A DNA stretch of 48,460 nt from Bacillota bacterium (GCA_016293805.1 JAEDDI010000009.1:1-48460), one strand, 5' to 3'; positions 1 through 8,930 are shown, numbered from the stretch's first letter. Notes: generated by a model from the sequence alone, not told the origin. Numbers and translations are program-made.

Positions 1-1
1 G

Positions 2-277
2 GTGAAACTGAACAGCAGGAGTCTTTTTTTCAGAAAAGGTCTCAGGTGGCACTATGTTGAATTTTCAGATGCTCAGCATATCTTCAGAAGGGTTGAACCA
101 GTCGATACTAAAATGTGCTGCGGCAATGTCAGTTTCGACAGGCAGTTTCTGGTTATATTACTTAATGATGGAACAGAACTTGAAATTCTTCTTGGAGAAG
201 GCAATGAGAAGGAAGCTTCTGCTCTCCTTGAGAAGATTAAAACTTATCATCCAGATCTTAAATATGGATTTAAGTGA
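2..277 (+). CDS. Hypothetical protein, probably 3' part of a longer gene
   Basis: A 91-residue reading frame opens with GTG at the very edge of the window, so the true start and its ribosome binding site may lie outside. The protein is soluble, with a Cys-Cys-Gly stretch (residues 39-41), an alternating beta-strand pattern, and a C-terminal helix ending in HPDLKYG. I do not recognise the family. The strand-rich layout loosely recalls small PH-like domains, which is only an impression. The gene converges on the MFS transporter with just two bases between the stop codons and no terminator hairpin, so the two transcripts probably overlap. Confidence 0.5.
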   Translation: MKLNSRSLFFRKGLRWHYVEFSDAQHIFRRVEPVDTKMCCGNVSFDRQFLVILLNDGTELEILLGEGNEKEASALLEKIKTYHPDLKYGFK

Positions 278-279
278 AA

Positions 280-1488
280 CTACCAGCCGGTTTTCTTCTC
301 AAGTCTGCCTGAAAACAGCATAATTACAGCCATCCCTGCAGCTGTAAGTAATGTCGCAATTCCAAGGAACATCTTCACATTATAGTTATCTAGGATCCAT
401 CCGCCAATTATACTTGAAAGGACTGTCCCCACTGTTACCATTATAGTATATACAGCCTGCCCTCTTACTGCTTCGCCTCTGCTCATTACTGTATTTATGA
501 AATCAACCATTGCTGCCAGATAAAGACCGAATGCTATCAGCTGCCATGTCATGGCAAAATACAGCATTGCAACAGACTCTGAAATATACATTATGAAAAT
601 CTTTACGAGGAATCCGCCGCAGGAAACACCCAGCAGCAGTCTGACACTGAATTTTCTTCTAAGCCAGTCATAAAGTATAAGTCCCGGAATCTCAAGGGCA
701 GCCATATATCCAAGCAGCATTCCCATATCACTTTCACTGCCTCCTGCTGCCTGAGTAATCTGTATCATAAATGTGTTTATTCCTGAATTTCCAAAGAATA
801 TCCCTATTACCCCTGTACTGAATATGAAGTACATCCTGTTTCTTTTGAGAAACTCTTTCATAGATATTATGGCTACATCTTTGTCTTTTATTATTTTTCT
901 TTCGCTGCCTTCTTTTCCTTTAAAAGACGTTTTATAGCTTCTTTCTGTAAACTCAAGTATTACTGCTATAAGGAGGCATATAACTGCTGCCGTTTCCGGT
1001 ATTGTATCAACTCCATGTTTTTCTACCGCTATTCCCATTACTGCTGTAATAGCAGCATACAAAAGTGAACCCGCGCTTCTGCAGATTCCGAAATTGATAT
1101 GATAACCTGTTCTCTGCAGATAATAGCAGAGAGAATTTACAAGAGGCTGAACAATTGTATGCCATGAGTATAACGCTATAAATGCAAGCGTCAGCCAGAC
1201 TGATTTTGATTTGAGTATTATAAGACATATGCTCAGTATCAGCATCACAAATACCTGAAGCTGTATTATTCTTGCCAGTGTTATTTTTCTTATCTTGTCA
1301 CTTGCGTCCGCAAGCAGCGGCTGGCATATAATGGCAGCTACACTTGCTGCTGCCATTATCACACCTATATCCGAATTGCTGTACCCTCTTCCAAGCAGAA
1401 ATACAGACACAAAACTTCCAATCAGGCTGTACAGCATCCAGTACGCGCCCTGCAGCATTCCATATTCTATATTCAGTATTATCTTCAT
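280..1488 (-). CDS. MFS transporter (MFS_1-like)
   Basis: A 402-residue integral membrane protein with about twelve hydrophobic segments. The charged central loop at about residues 185-215 (many K, E, R, D) is typical of the cytoplasmic linker between the two six-helix halves of major facilitators. The loop after helix 2 reads ADASDKIRK, resembling the D-(R/K)-x-G-(R/K) signature of the family. The sequence resembles the nucleoside/sugar:H+ symporter-like MFS_1-like group, but the substrate cannot be read from it. It lies downstream of parB on the same strand, 28 bases from its stop. No clear Shine-Dalgarno precedes the ATG, and a 9-bp hairpin fills the gap instead. Confidence 0.8.
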   Translation of the reverse strand: MKIILNIEYGMLQGAYWMLYSLIGSFVSVFLLGRGYSNSDIGVIMAAASVAAIICQPLLADASDKIRKITLARIIQLQVFVMLILSICLIILKSKSVWLTLAFIALYSWHTIVQPLVNSLCYYLQRTGYHINFGICRSAGSLLYAAITAVMGIAVEKHGVDTIPETAAVICLLIAVILEFTERSYKTSFKGKEGSERKIIKDKDVAIISMKEFLKRNRMYFIFSTGVIGIFFGNSGINTFMIQITQAAGGSESDMGMLLGYMAALEIPGLILYDWLRRKFSVRLLLGVSCGGFLVKIFIMYISESVAMLYFAMTWQLIAFGLYLAAMVDFINTVMSRGEAVRGQAVYTIMVTVGTVLSSIIGGWILDNYNVKMFLGIATLLTAAGMAVIMLFSGRLEKKTGW

Positions 1489-1494
1489 AATTTA

Positions 1495-1514
1495 AGAGCT
1501 GCATCTGCAGCTCT
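1495..1514 (-). other. Hairpin between parB and the MFS gene
   Basis: A perfect 9-bp stem (AGAGCTGCA / TGCAGCTCT) with a two-base centre occupies the gap between the parB stop and the MFS start codon. There is no T-run after it, so it does not look like an intrinsic terminator. It stands where a ribosome binding site would be expected, so it may affect translation or processing of the MFS message; that is inference. Confidence 0.5.
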
Positions 1515-1515
1515 G

Positions 1516-2385
1516 TTATCTCACTTCCTTTAACAGGTCGATTATCCTCTCAAGTTCATCTCTCGAATAATACTCGATTTCAATCTTACCTCTCTTTGTT
1601 GATTTGCTAATATTTACTTTAGTTCCAAATATATCCTTTAATTCATGTTCAACTCTTACAATATCAGCACTTTTCTCTTTAGGCGGTCTCTTTTCCTTAT
1701 TCATCGATGAGATATAGTTTTCAAGCGCACGTACTGACATCTTTTCAGATACTGCCTTCTGTGCTACCTTTATCTGCATATCTTTATTTTCTATTCCTGC
1801 AATGGCTCTTGAGTGCCCTGCACTGAGATCTCCGTTCTTGGTGAATTCAATAACTTCTCCTGGTAGTTTCAGAAGCCTTATCGCATTGGATATATACGGT
1901 CTGCTTTTTCCTACACTCTTGGATATTTGTTCCTGTGTCATCCCGTATACTTCTATCATGTTATTTAGACCCTCTGCTTCTTCTATCGGATTCAGGTCTT
2001 CTCTCTGCATATTCTCTATTATGGCTATGAGCATATGCTGCTCATCAGTAAGCTCCTTTATAACGCAGGGTACTTTCTTGAGTCCTGCTTTTCTGGCAGC
2101 TCTGTATCTTCTTTCACCGGCAACAATCTCATAACCATGATCGACCTTTCTAAGCACTATAGGCTGAATGATACCATGACTTTTAATAGACTGTGCCAGT
2201 TCTTCAAGCTTTTCTTCATCAAAATGCTTTCTCGGCTGATTTACATTTGGCTTTACATCATTTATATCGACATATAATATTCCGCCTTCTGCTGCTTCAT
2301 TGTTTTTCATCTCAGGCTCCTCTATAGATACATTTTCAAACAGGGCATCAAGCCCTCTGCCAAGACCACTCTTTTTTGCAGCCAT
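1516..2385 (-). CDS. parB: ParB/Spo0J chromosome partitioning protein
   Basis: The 289-residue CTP-dependent clamp protein loads at parS and organises the origin region for segregation with ParA and SMC. Visible features are the N-terminal ParA-interacting segment (KKSGLGRGLDALF), the nuclease-like ParB domain with the GERRYRAAR box at about residue 90, the helix-turn-helix MTQEQISKSVGKSRPYISN at about 148-166, and a C-terminal dimerisation helix. I start it at the ATG reading MAAKKSGLGRG because AGGAGG lies 9 bases upstream. A start six codons earlier has no such support and would overlap parA. Only one base separates this ATG from the parA stop, so translation is likely coupled. Confidence 0.97.
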   Translation of the reverse strand: MAAKKSGLGRGLDALFENVSIEEPEMKNNEAAEGGILYVDINDVKPNVNQPRKHFDEEKLEELAQSIKSHGIIQPIVLRKVDHGYEIVAGERRYRAARKAGLKKVPCVIKELTDEQHMLIAIIENMQREDLNPIEEAEGLNNMIEVYGMTQEQISKSVGKSRPYISNAIRLLKLPGEVIEFTKNGDLSAGHSRAIAGIENKDMQIKVAQKAVSEKMSVRALENYISSMNKEKRPPKEKSADIVRVEHELKDIFGTKVNISKSTKRGKIEIEYYSRDELERIIDLLKEVR

Positions 2386-2386
2386 A

Positions 2387-3160
2387 TTATTCTTCCTCCT
2401 CAAGCTCTATGAATTCTTCTGCAAATTCAGTATATGCTTCAGCCCCCTTGGACTTGGGATCATATTCCGTAATAGGCATACCGTAACTTGGTGCTTCTGC
2501 CAGTCTTACATTTCTTGGAATTACTGTTGAATACACCTTATTCTTAAAATACTTCTTAACTTCCTGTACAACCTGGATAGACAGATTAGTCCTTCCATCG
2601 AACATTGACAGAATTACACCCTGAATCTCCAGCTTAGGATTCATATTTTTCTTTACAAGCTCAATTGTACTCATAAGCTGACTTACTCCCTCAAGTGCAT
2701 AAAACTCGCACTGAATAGGAATCAGAACACTGTCAACAGCAGTCAGTGAATTAATTGTCAGAAGACCCAGCGAAGGAGGACAGTCAATGAATATATAATC
2801 ATAATCATCCTTAATCTGGTCAATTGCATACTTGAGTCTAAGCTCTCTTCCTTTCTGTGCAACAAGCTCTATCTCTGCACCTGCAAGATCAGTTGAAGCA
2901 GGTATTATATCCAGTCCCGATACTCTGGTGCTTATAATACATTCTCTCACATCAAGATCACTATCTATGAGCACATCATATGTACTATATTCGAGATCTT
3001 TTTTAACTATGCCCATACCACTTGTTGTATTTCCTTGAGGATCTATATCAAGTATTAGTATTTTTTTACCTTTTATAGCCAGACAGGCTGCAAGATTAAT
3101 ATTAGTAGTAGTCTTGCCTACCCCACCCTTCTGGTTAAATATTGCTATCGCTTTTCCCAA
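2387..3160 (-). CDS. parA: ParA/Soj chromosome partitioning ATPase
   Basis: A 257-residue Walker-type ATPase that works with ParB in origin segregation and, in Bacillus, also modulates DnaA. The deviant Walker A motif KGGVGKTT is at residues 11-18, and the switch motif DPQGN and the Walker B region FIDCPPSLG are intact. The start codon is TTG: AAAGGAGG lies 8 bases upstream and the protein begins MGKAIAIFNQKGG, as expected for the family. The two parS sites lie between this gene and rsmG. A perfect TATAAT lies about 30 bases upstream of the start. Confidence 0.97.
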   Translation of the reverse strand: MGKAIAIFNQKGGVGKTTTNINLAACLAIKGKKILILDIDPQGNTTSGMGIVKKDLEYSTYDVLIDSDLDVRECIISTRVSGLDIIPASTDLAGAEIELVAQKGRELRLKYAIDQIKDDYDYIFIDCPPSLGLLTINSLTAVDSVLIPIQCEFYALEGVSQLMSTIELVKKNMNPKLEIQGVILSMFDGRTNLSIQVVQEVKKYFKNKVYSTVIPRNVRLAEAPSYGMPITEYDPKSKGAEAYTEFAEEFIELEEEE

Positions 3161-3190
3161 ATTATATTCCTCCTTTAAATAGTTAATTCA

Positions 3191-3196
3191 ATTATA
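3191..3196 (-). promoter_or_regulatory. Putative -10 element of the parAB promoter
   Basis: A perfect TATAAT reads on the minus strand 30 bases upstream of the parA TTG start. No good -35 lies 17 bases away (TGGCAA is the best match), so the promoter is a suggestion only. The remaining 200 bases up to the parS sites are AT-rich without another recognisable signal. Confidence 0.4.
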
Positions 3197-3361
3197 CACC
3201 ATCGTGTTTTCAATTGCCACAAATACTTAATTGAAATCTATTGAATCATACTTTTCATCAGCGAATATATATAGTGGAATATATTACAAAACTGTTCAAT
3301 GGCATAGCTTTTCCCGATTATTTACGATACTGAAAGCTGTATTAGCTTAATATATGCAAAA

Positions 3362-3377
3362 TGTTTCACGTGAAACA
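3362..3377. promoter_or_regulatory. parS: parS centromere site 1
   Basis: TGTTTCACGTGAAACA is a perfect match to the 16-bp bacterial parS palindrome bound by ParB. It lies in the rsmG-parA intergenic region, about 7.6 kb from the predicted DNA unwinding site, as expected for origin-proximal centromeres. Confidence 0.97.
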
Positions 3378-3390
3378 TATAATATATTAT

Positions 3391-3406
3391 TGTTTCACGT
3401 GAAACA
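3391..3406. promoter_or_regulatory. parS: parS centromere site 2
   Basis: A second perfect TGTTTCACGTGAAACA lies 29 bp from the first, centre to centre, separated by 13 AT-rich bases. It ends six bases before the rsmG stop codon. No other perfect copy was found in the window. Confidence 0.97.
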
Positions 3407-3411
3407 TTACA

Positions 3412-4119
3412 TTAAACTATAGGTTTTTTATTGGGCAAACCTGCTTTACGCGGGTAAGCAGGGGCTGTAAGTCTGTCTTTACGGATAATCACAATATTGT
3501 GATTGGACATCAAACCAACAGGTTGAACATTTCTAACTTCAATTATGCTGCCGCCGGTGACATTTATAGCTTTCTTCGCATCATCAATTTCATCTGAAAC
3601 ACCAGGTCCTTTATATGCAAAGAAATATCCGCCATTCCTTACAAGCGGAATACACAGTTCACTCAATACATTTAATGGAGCAACAGCTCTTGAAACACAG
3701 AGATCAAAATGCTCTCTGTATAAGCTGCTCCTTCCGGCATCCTCCGCACGCATATGAAGTGTAGTCACATTTAAAATGTCGCATTCATTACACAGTTGGT
3801 TTATAATATTTAATCTCTTCTGAAGAGAATCAAGAAGCACAAAATTCTTTTCCGGATACATTATAGCCATCGGTATTCCAGGAAATCCAGCACCTGTGCC
3901 TACATCAATAATCTCACAGGCAGAGGAAAACTCATCACACTCAGTGACAAGAAGAGAATCAACAAAATGCTTATCTATAAATTCGTCTTTGTCAGTAATA
4001 GATGTAAGGTTAATGCTCTTGTTAAATTCAAGTATCCCTTTCATGTAAATTGATAACTGATCAACCTGTTTATCGGTAGGATTAAACCCCGCCGAAATCA
4101 ATCTTTCTCTAATTTCCAT
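3412..4119 (-). CDS. rsmG: 16S rRNA (guanine-N7) methyltransferase RsmG (GidB)
   Basis: A 235-residue SAM-dependent methyltransferase that modifies G527 of 16S rRNA. The SAM-binding glycine motif DVGTGAGFPGIP is at about residues 71-82, followed by the family's LLDSLQKRLNII and VSRAVAPL segments. The ATG sits 7 bases after AGGAGG and overlaps the 3' end of mnmG by 11 bases, so the genes are translationally coupled. The C-terminus continues about ten basic residues (AYPRKAGLPNKKPIV), as is common in Gram-positive RsmG. Loss of this enzyme is known to give low-level streptomycin resistance; the frame here is intact. Confidence 0.96.
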   Translation of the reverse strand: MEIRERLISAGFNPTDKQVDQLSIYMKGILEFNKSINLTSITDKDEFIDKHFVDSLLVTECDEFSSACEIIDVGTGAGFPGIPMAIMYPEKNFVLLDSLQKRLNIINQLCNECDILNVTTLHMRAEDAGRSSLYREHFDLCVSRAVAPLNVLSELCIPLVRNGGYFFAYKGPGVSDEIDDAKKAINVTGGSIIEVRNVQPVGLMSNHNIVIIRKDRLTAPAYPRKAGLPNKKPIV

Positions 4120-5995
4120 TTCTGTTCCTCCTCAATTTCTCAAGATGAATAAGAAGGACATTAATATCAGCAGGAGAAACACCCGATATCCTTGATGCCT
4201 GACCAATAGAATTTGGCTTAAACCTGTTGAGTTTCTCGACAGCCTCCAGTCTCAGACCATCGACTTCTTCATAAGCAAAGTTCTGATCAAGACGTTTATC
4301 CTCAAGTCGTTTAAATCGTTCAATCTGTGACATCTGTTTCCTGATATATCCTTCATACTTAATCTGAACTTCAAGATGATCTGCAGCATGTTTAGGCATG
4401 TATACTCTATCTGTATCAATTACAGAAAGTTTATCATAAGTAACCTGAGGTCTCTTCATCAGTTCAAGGAGGGAAACACTGCCGCTTACAGGCGATGTGC
4501 CCCACTTTTCAAGAAGAGGATTAATTACATCTTTCGATACTTTAGTATTTTCAAGCCGAATTCTTTCCTGCTCAACTAACTGCCTTTTGCGAAGTAAATT
4601 GTCATATCTTTCCTTAGTTGCCAATCCTATCCTGTAAGATTTTTCAGTTAATCTCAAATCAGCGTTATCCTGCCTCAGAACAAGTCTGTATTCGGCTCTG
4701 CTGGTCATAATTCTATATGGCTCCATAGTACCTTTAGTTACTAAATCATCGATTAGAACGCCAATATAAGCCTCGGATCTGTCAAGAATAAACGGTTCTT
4801 TTCCATTTATTGCCAATACAGCATTGATACCTGCCATAATTCCCTGAGATGCCGCTTCTTCATAACCTGAACTGCCATTGAACTGTCCAGCACAAAACAG
4901 CATAGAAATTTTCCTGCTCTCAAGGTTAAGTTTAAGCCCAAGAGGATCAATACAGTCATATTCGATTGCATATGCAGGTCTTACTATCTTAAGATTTTCA
5001 AGACCTGGAATTGTTCTGTAAAAATCATACTGAACATCTTCAGGTAAAGATGTGCTCATACCCTGAATATACATTTCATCTGTGTCCAGACCTTCAGGCT
5101 CTATAAATGTCTGATGTCTTTTTTTATCTGCAAATCTGTTAACCTTGTCTTCTATAGAAGGACAGTATCTTGGACCGACTCCTTCTATCTGTCCTCCAAA
5201 GAGTGCAGACCTGCTAAAATTCTCTCTAATAATTCTGTGGGTCTCTTCGTTTGTATATGTAAGCCAGCAGGAAACCTGTTCCTTGTCAAGCTCATCATTC
5301 ATGAAAGAAAACGGCTGAATCTGTGCATCGCCCTTCTGCTCTGTCATCTTTGAATAATCAAGACTGGTTCCAAGGCATCTTGCAGGAGTTCCAGTCTTAA
5401 ATCTTCTCATAGGAAGCCCTAAACCTCTCAAATTCTCAGCCAGTTCAACAGAAGGTGCAAGTCCGTTAGGTCCTGAAGCAAATACAGAATGTCCAATGAA
5501 AATTTTTCCGTTCAGAAATGTACCTGTTGCAAGTATAACTGCTCTTGCCATATATACAGCGCCGGTTTTCATCTCAACACCCTTGACAGTATCATTTTCA
5601 ACTATAAGGCTTACAACCTCCCCCTGTTTAAGATCGAGATTAGGCTGTTTTTCAATTGTTTTTTTCATCTCAAGATGATACTGATGTTTATCGGCCTGCG
5701 CCCTGAGAGAATATACAGCCTGGCCTTTGGCAGTATTGAGCATTCTGCTCTGTATGAAAGTTTTATCTATATTAATTCCCATCTCACCGCCAAGAGCATC
5801 AATTTCTCTGACAAGATGACCCTTGCCGGTTCCTCCGATAGAAGGATTGCACGGCATCATTGCCACAGCTTCAAGATTAATAGAAAGCAGTAGTGTCTCT
5901 GCACCCATTCTTGCTGCTGCAAGTGCAGCTTCACATCCTGCATGGCCTGCACCAACAACTATAATATCATAATCTCCCATGTGAAAATTACACAT
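4109..5995 (-). CDS. mnmG: tRNA uridine 5-carboxymethylaminomethyl modification enzyme MnmG (GidA)
   Basis: The 628-residue FAD enzyme partners MnmE to install cmnm5 on wobble U34 of certain tRNAs. The N-terminal dinucleotide fold VVGAGHAGCEAALAAARMG begins at about residue 14, with the family signatures MPCNPSIGGTGKGHLVREIDALGG and GPRYCPSIEDK, and the C-terminal helical MnmE-binding region. The ATG of MCNFHMGDYD lies 5 bases after AGGAGG; the internal ATG (MGDYD) is a weaker alternative. It follows mnmE by 9 bases and overlaps rsmG, forming an mnmE-mnmG-rsmG operon. Confidence 0.97.
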   Translation of the reverse strand: MCNFHMGDYDIIVVGAGHAGCEAALAAARMGAETLLLSINLEAVAMMPCNPSIGGTGKGHLVREIDALGGEMGINIDKTFIQSRMLNTAKGQAVYSLRAQADKHQYHLEMKKTIEKQPNLDLKQGEVVSLIVENDTVKGVEMKTGAVYMARAVILATGTFLNGKIFIGHSVFASGPNGLAPSVELAENLRGLGLPMRRFKTGTPARCLGTSLDYSKMTEQKGDAQIQPFSFMNDELDKEQVSCWLTYTNEETHRIIRENFSRSALFGGQIEGVGPRYCPSIEDKVNRFADKKRHQTFIEPEGLDTDEMYIQGMSTSLPEDVQYDFYRTIPGLENLKIVRPAYAIEYDCIDPLGLKLNLESRKISMLFCAGQFNGSSGYEEAASQGIMAGINAVLAINGKEPFILDRSEAYIGVLIDDLVTKGTMEPYRIMTSRAEYRLVLRQDNADLRLTEKSYRIGLATKERYDNLLRKRQLVEQERIRLENTKVSKDVINPLLEKWGTSPVSGSVSLLELMKRPQVTYDKLSVIDTDRVYMPKHAADHLEVQIKYEGYIRKQMSQIERFKRLEDKRLDQNFAYEEVDGLRLEAVEKLNRFKPNSIGQASRISGVSPADINVLLIHLEKLRRNRNGN

Positions 5996-6004
5996 AAGTT
6001 CCTC

Positions 6005-7366
6005 CTATTTTCCAAGACAGAATCTTGAAAATACTTCATTTAGAATATCATCAGCCACAGTCTCCCCTATTATTTCGCCAAGGAGTTCATAGCTTCTGTT
6101 AATATCAACTTCAATAAATTCCAGCGGCTGCATTATTTCACACATTGAAAGAGCATCATCAATACAGCTGTCAGCCTTTTTCAATAAATCAGCATGTCTG
6201 GCATTTGTTACTGTCATACTTTCTGACTGTGACACTTCCCCGCCGTAAAACATTTCTTCAAATATATTTTCAAGTTCAGAAATTCCTTCTCCATTGATGA
6301 CAGAAGCGTGTATAACAGAAGCATTCGGAACGTATTTAATAATGTATGAATCATCGACTACATTTCGTATATCAGATTTATTAATTAAAATTATACACTT
6401 TCTCTCACCTATATATGAAAGCATCTCGTCATCTTCTTCATCAATATCTCTGCTTCCGTCAATAATGTATATTATAAGATCAGCGCTGTTAAATGCCTCC
6501 TTGCTCTTTTCTATTCCTATCTTTTCAATTTTATCATCTGTATTTCTTATTCCCGCAGTATCAGTCAGGATAACAGGTATTCCCCTAATGCTCATCTGTT
6601 CCTCTATAGTGTCTCTTGTAGTTCCGGGTATATCTGTTACGATAGCACGGTTTTCCTGAAGAAGCGCATTCATTAGTGATGATTTACCTACATTAGGTTT
6701 ACCTATAATAGAAACCTTAATTCCTTCCCTTAAAATTCTTCCACGTTCTGCAGATGATATAAGAGATGAAATACTTTTCTTTACATCACAAAGATCTGAT
6801 TTCAGTTTTTCATATGTAATTACTTCAATATCCTCATCAGGATAATCTATATTAACTGTAACATTCACAAGAATATCAACAAGTTTATTTCGTATCTTAA
6901 CTATTGATTCTGAATACGAGCCGTCAAGCTGCTTAAGTGCAACATCAAAAGTTCTGTCAGTTCTGGCCTTAATTAAATCGATTACTGCTTCAGCCTGAGA
7001 AAGGTCAAGTCTGCCGTTTAAAAAAGCACGTTTAGTAAATTCACCGGGTTCAGCCAATCTTGCTCCCTTACTCAAAACAAGCTCCAGAGTTTTCTTTAAA
7101 GGAATAATTCCGCCATGACAGTTGATTTCTGCAACATCTTCACATGTATATGTCTTAGGTCCGTGCATTATAACTGCCATAACTTCATCAACAGTTTTAT
7201 CTTCGTCTACAATATGACCATAAGTGAATTTTCTGGCCTCAATATTTCCTGAAGCCGGAACGAACACTTCTGAAAGAATTCTTTCAGCCCCGGGACCGCT
7301 AATTCTTATTATTCCTATTCCACCTTCTCCATAGGCTGTAGCAACTGCAGCAATAGTATCTTCCAT
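6005..7366 (-). CDS. mnmE: tRNA modification GTPase MnmE (TrmE)
   Basis: A 453-residue K+-dependent GTPase, partner of MnmG. The N-terminal tetrahydrofolate-binding domain begins MEDTIAAVATAYGEGGIGIIR. The G domain shows G1 GKPNVGKSS, G2 TTRDT, G3 DTAG and G4 NKSD, and the protein ends with the invariant C-L-G-K box. I place the start at the ATG of MEDTI, 7 bases after AGGAG. Longer versions start inside the loop of the terminator hairpin after jag, which cannot be right if that terminator works. The gene therefore probably has its own promoter or depends on read-through. Confidence 0.96.
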   Translation of the reverse strand: MEDTIAAVATAYGEGGIGIIRISGPGAERILSEVFVPASGNIEARKFTYGHIVDEDKTVDEVMAVIMHGPKTYTCEDVAEINCHGGIIPLKKTLELVLSKGARLAEPGEFTKRAFLNGRLDLSQAEAVIDLIKARTDRTFDVALKQLDGSYSESIVKIRNKLVDILVNVTVNIDYPDEDIEVITYEKLKSDLCDVKKSISSLISSAERGRILREGIKVSIIGKPNVGKSSLMNALLQENRAIVTDIPGTTRDTIEEQMSIRGIPVILTDTAGIRNTDDKIEKIGIEKSKEAFNSADLIIYIIDGSRDIDEEDDEMLSYIGERKCIILINKSDIRNVVDDSYIIKYVPNASVIHASVINGEGISELENIFEEMFYGGEVSQSESMTVTNARHADLLKKADSCIDDALSMCEIMQPLEFIEVDINRSYELLGEIIGETVADDILNEVFSRFCLGK

Positions 7367-7379
7367 ATACATACTCCTG

Positions 7380-7404
7380 AAAAAAGAAGCCCGCATTCGC
7401 GGGC
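7380..7404 (-). terminator. Intrinsic terminator between jag and mnmE
   Basis: On the minus strand a GCCCGC/GCGGGC stem with an ATTC-type tetraloop (7389-7404) is followed by TTCTTTTT. The last base of the stem is part of the jag TAG stop codon, and the mnmE Shine-Dalgarno follows within 10 bases. It should end the rpmH-rnpA-yidD-yidC-jag transcript, or thin it before mnmE. Confidence 0.85.
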
Positions 7405-8186
7405 TATTTATTACTTAATTCTATTATAACCCTTCTGTAAGGCTCTTCACCTTCACTTCTTGTAACAATTGACGGGTTGTTCTGAAGAGTAGAATGAATC
7501 ACTTTTCTTTCGTAAGGATTCATAGGTTCAAGTCTTACACTCTTCTTAGTTCTGATGACTTTGTTAGCAAGCCTGTTTGCAAGCTGCTCTAAAGTCTTTT
7601 CTCTTTTTGCTCTGTAATTTTCAGCATCAACGATAACTCTGATGTAATTCTCTTTACCTTTGTTAACTACAAGACTTGTAAGGTACTGAATAGAATCCAG
7701 AGTCTGACCGCGCTTACCGATTATTGTACCGGCATCACGACCTTCAATATCAATATAAATTGAATCGTCATTGCCCTGAGCTTTTATTTCAAGTTCAAGA
7801 CCCATTTCTCTTGTAACATTCTTTAAGAATATAGTAGCTTCATTTTCATCAATTGCAACAAGATTATCAGGTCTTTCAGTTACTTCAATTCTTTCTTTAG
7901 CAACCTGTTTATCCTTGAATTCCTTAACCTTTTCTTCTATTTTCTCTTTTTTAGGTTCAGGTCTTACAATATTAACAGTTTCTTTAACAGGTTCAGGTTT
8001 TAATTCCTCCTCAACCTTTTTCTTTTCAACTCTTACTTTTGCAAGCTTGGAGCCTATTCCGAAAAATCCTCTTGAAGGTTCTTCAAGGACAGTTACTTCG
8101 ACTTCATCTCTTGTGAGCTTCAGATCAAATAAAGCAAGCTTAACTGCCTCTTCAACATCTGTGCCCCATTTTTCTGAAAAGTCCAT
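7404..8186 (-). CDS. jag: RNA-binding protein Jag/KhpB (SpoIIIJ-associated)
   Basis: A 260-residue cytoplasmic RNA-binding protein. The Jag-N domain occupies residues 1-50 (ending SRGFFGIGSKLAKVRV). A charged K/E linker spans about 55-110, a KH domain contains the GxxG loop IGKRGQTLDSIQ at about 160, and a C-terminal R3H domain contains NPYERKVIHSTLQ. In other Firmicutes Jag/KhpB pairs with KhpA to bind many RNAs and affects cell elongation. GGAGG lies 10 bases before the ATG. It follows yidC closely, the conserved order in this phylum. Confidence 0.94.
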   Translation of the reverse strand: MDFSEKWGTDVEEAVKLALFDLKLTRDEVEVTVLEEPSRGFFGIGSKLAKVRVEKKKVEEELKPEPVKETVNIVRPEPKKEKIEEKVKEFKDKQVAKERIEVTERPDNLVAIDENEATIFLKNVTREMGLELEIKAQGNDDSIYIDIEGRDAGTIIGKRGQTLDSIQYLTSLVVNKGKENYIRVIVDAENYRAKREKTLEQLANRLANKVIRTKKSVRLEPMNPYERKVIHSTLQNNPSIVTRSEGEEPYRRVIIELSNK

Positions 8187-8219
8187 ATTCTGTTTTCCTC
8201 CAACGAATAACCTGCACAG

Positions 8220-8918
8220 TTATTTCTTCTTTTTCTTTTTAGTATCTTCGTTATTTAATTTCTTTCTTATTTGCGCAAGTCTGATATTAATTACAATCTG
8301 GATAAGCTGGCTTATGAACCAGTAGATCGATAATCCTGCAGGATATGTTCTTGCAAGCCATACAATCATCACCGGGAATATATATTTCATTCCCTTCATC
8401 ATCGCATTAGCCTGGTCATTACCAGGTGTTGCATTCAGTTTGTTTGTCATAGCAAACGATACATAGGTAGCTATACCTGCAGCAAAAGGCAGTATCCATT
8501 TATCAGGCTGTGTAAGGTCGGTCATCCATAAGAATGAATCATGTACAGCAAAAAGAATATTTGTATCTGTACCCATAAATTCAAGCGGATTTCTTAACAG
8601 TCTGAAAAGACCAAAGATAATCGGCATCTGAATAAGCATAGGAAGACATCCTGCAGCAGGATTAATTTTCTCTTCCTTGTACAGTTCCTGGATCTTAAGA
8701 TTCATTGTCTCCTGATCCTTGGCATACTTTCTCTGTATCTCCTGCAGCTTTGGCTGTACTTTAGCCATATTTGCAGTACTCTTTGTCTGCATTGCATATA
8801 AAGGATAAAGCGCACATTTTACAATTATAGTAAGAATTATTATCGCGATTCCCCAAATACCGACAATGCCGTAGATTTCATTAAGTAACCAACCTATTGC
8901 TTTAGCAATTACTCCCAT
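8220..8918 (-). CDS. yidC: YidC/Oxa1/SpoIIIJ membrane protein insertase
   Basis: A 232-residue polytopic membrane protein that inserts and folds membrane proteins with or without SecYEG. The first hydrophobic segment contains the Arg-equivalent basic residue (TIIVKCALYPLY). Next come a charged cytoplasmic hairpin (MAKVQPKLQEIQRKYAKD) and the membrane segments LPMLIQMPIIFGLFRLL, then WILPFAAGIATYVSFAM and the C-terminal pair. It ends in a poly-lysine tail like those that contact ribosomes. No lipobox cysteine follows an N-terminal signal, unlike Bacillus SpoIIIJ, so it may not be a lipoprotein. CGGAGG precedes the ATG by 7 bases. Confidence 0.95.
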   Translation of the reverse strand: MGVIAKAIGWLLNEIYGIVGIWGIAIIILTIIVKCALYPLYAMQTKSTANMAKVQPKLQEIQRKYAKDQETMNLKIQELYKEEKINPAAGCLPMLIQMPIIFGLFRLLRNPLEFMGTDTNILFAVHDSFLWMTDLTQPDKWILPFAAGIATYVSFAMTNKLNATPGNDQANAMMKGMKYIFPVMIVWLARTYPAGLSIYWFISQLIQIVINIRLAQIRKKLNNEDTKKKKKK

Positions 8919-8930
8919 TAATTTCCTCCG

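Noticed and set aside
7364..7396. Longer mnmE starting with MRASFFRSMYMED
   Set aside because: The upstream ATG lies in the loop of the terminator after jag. The ATG of MEDTI has AGGAG at normal distance and matches family N-termini.
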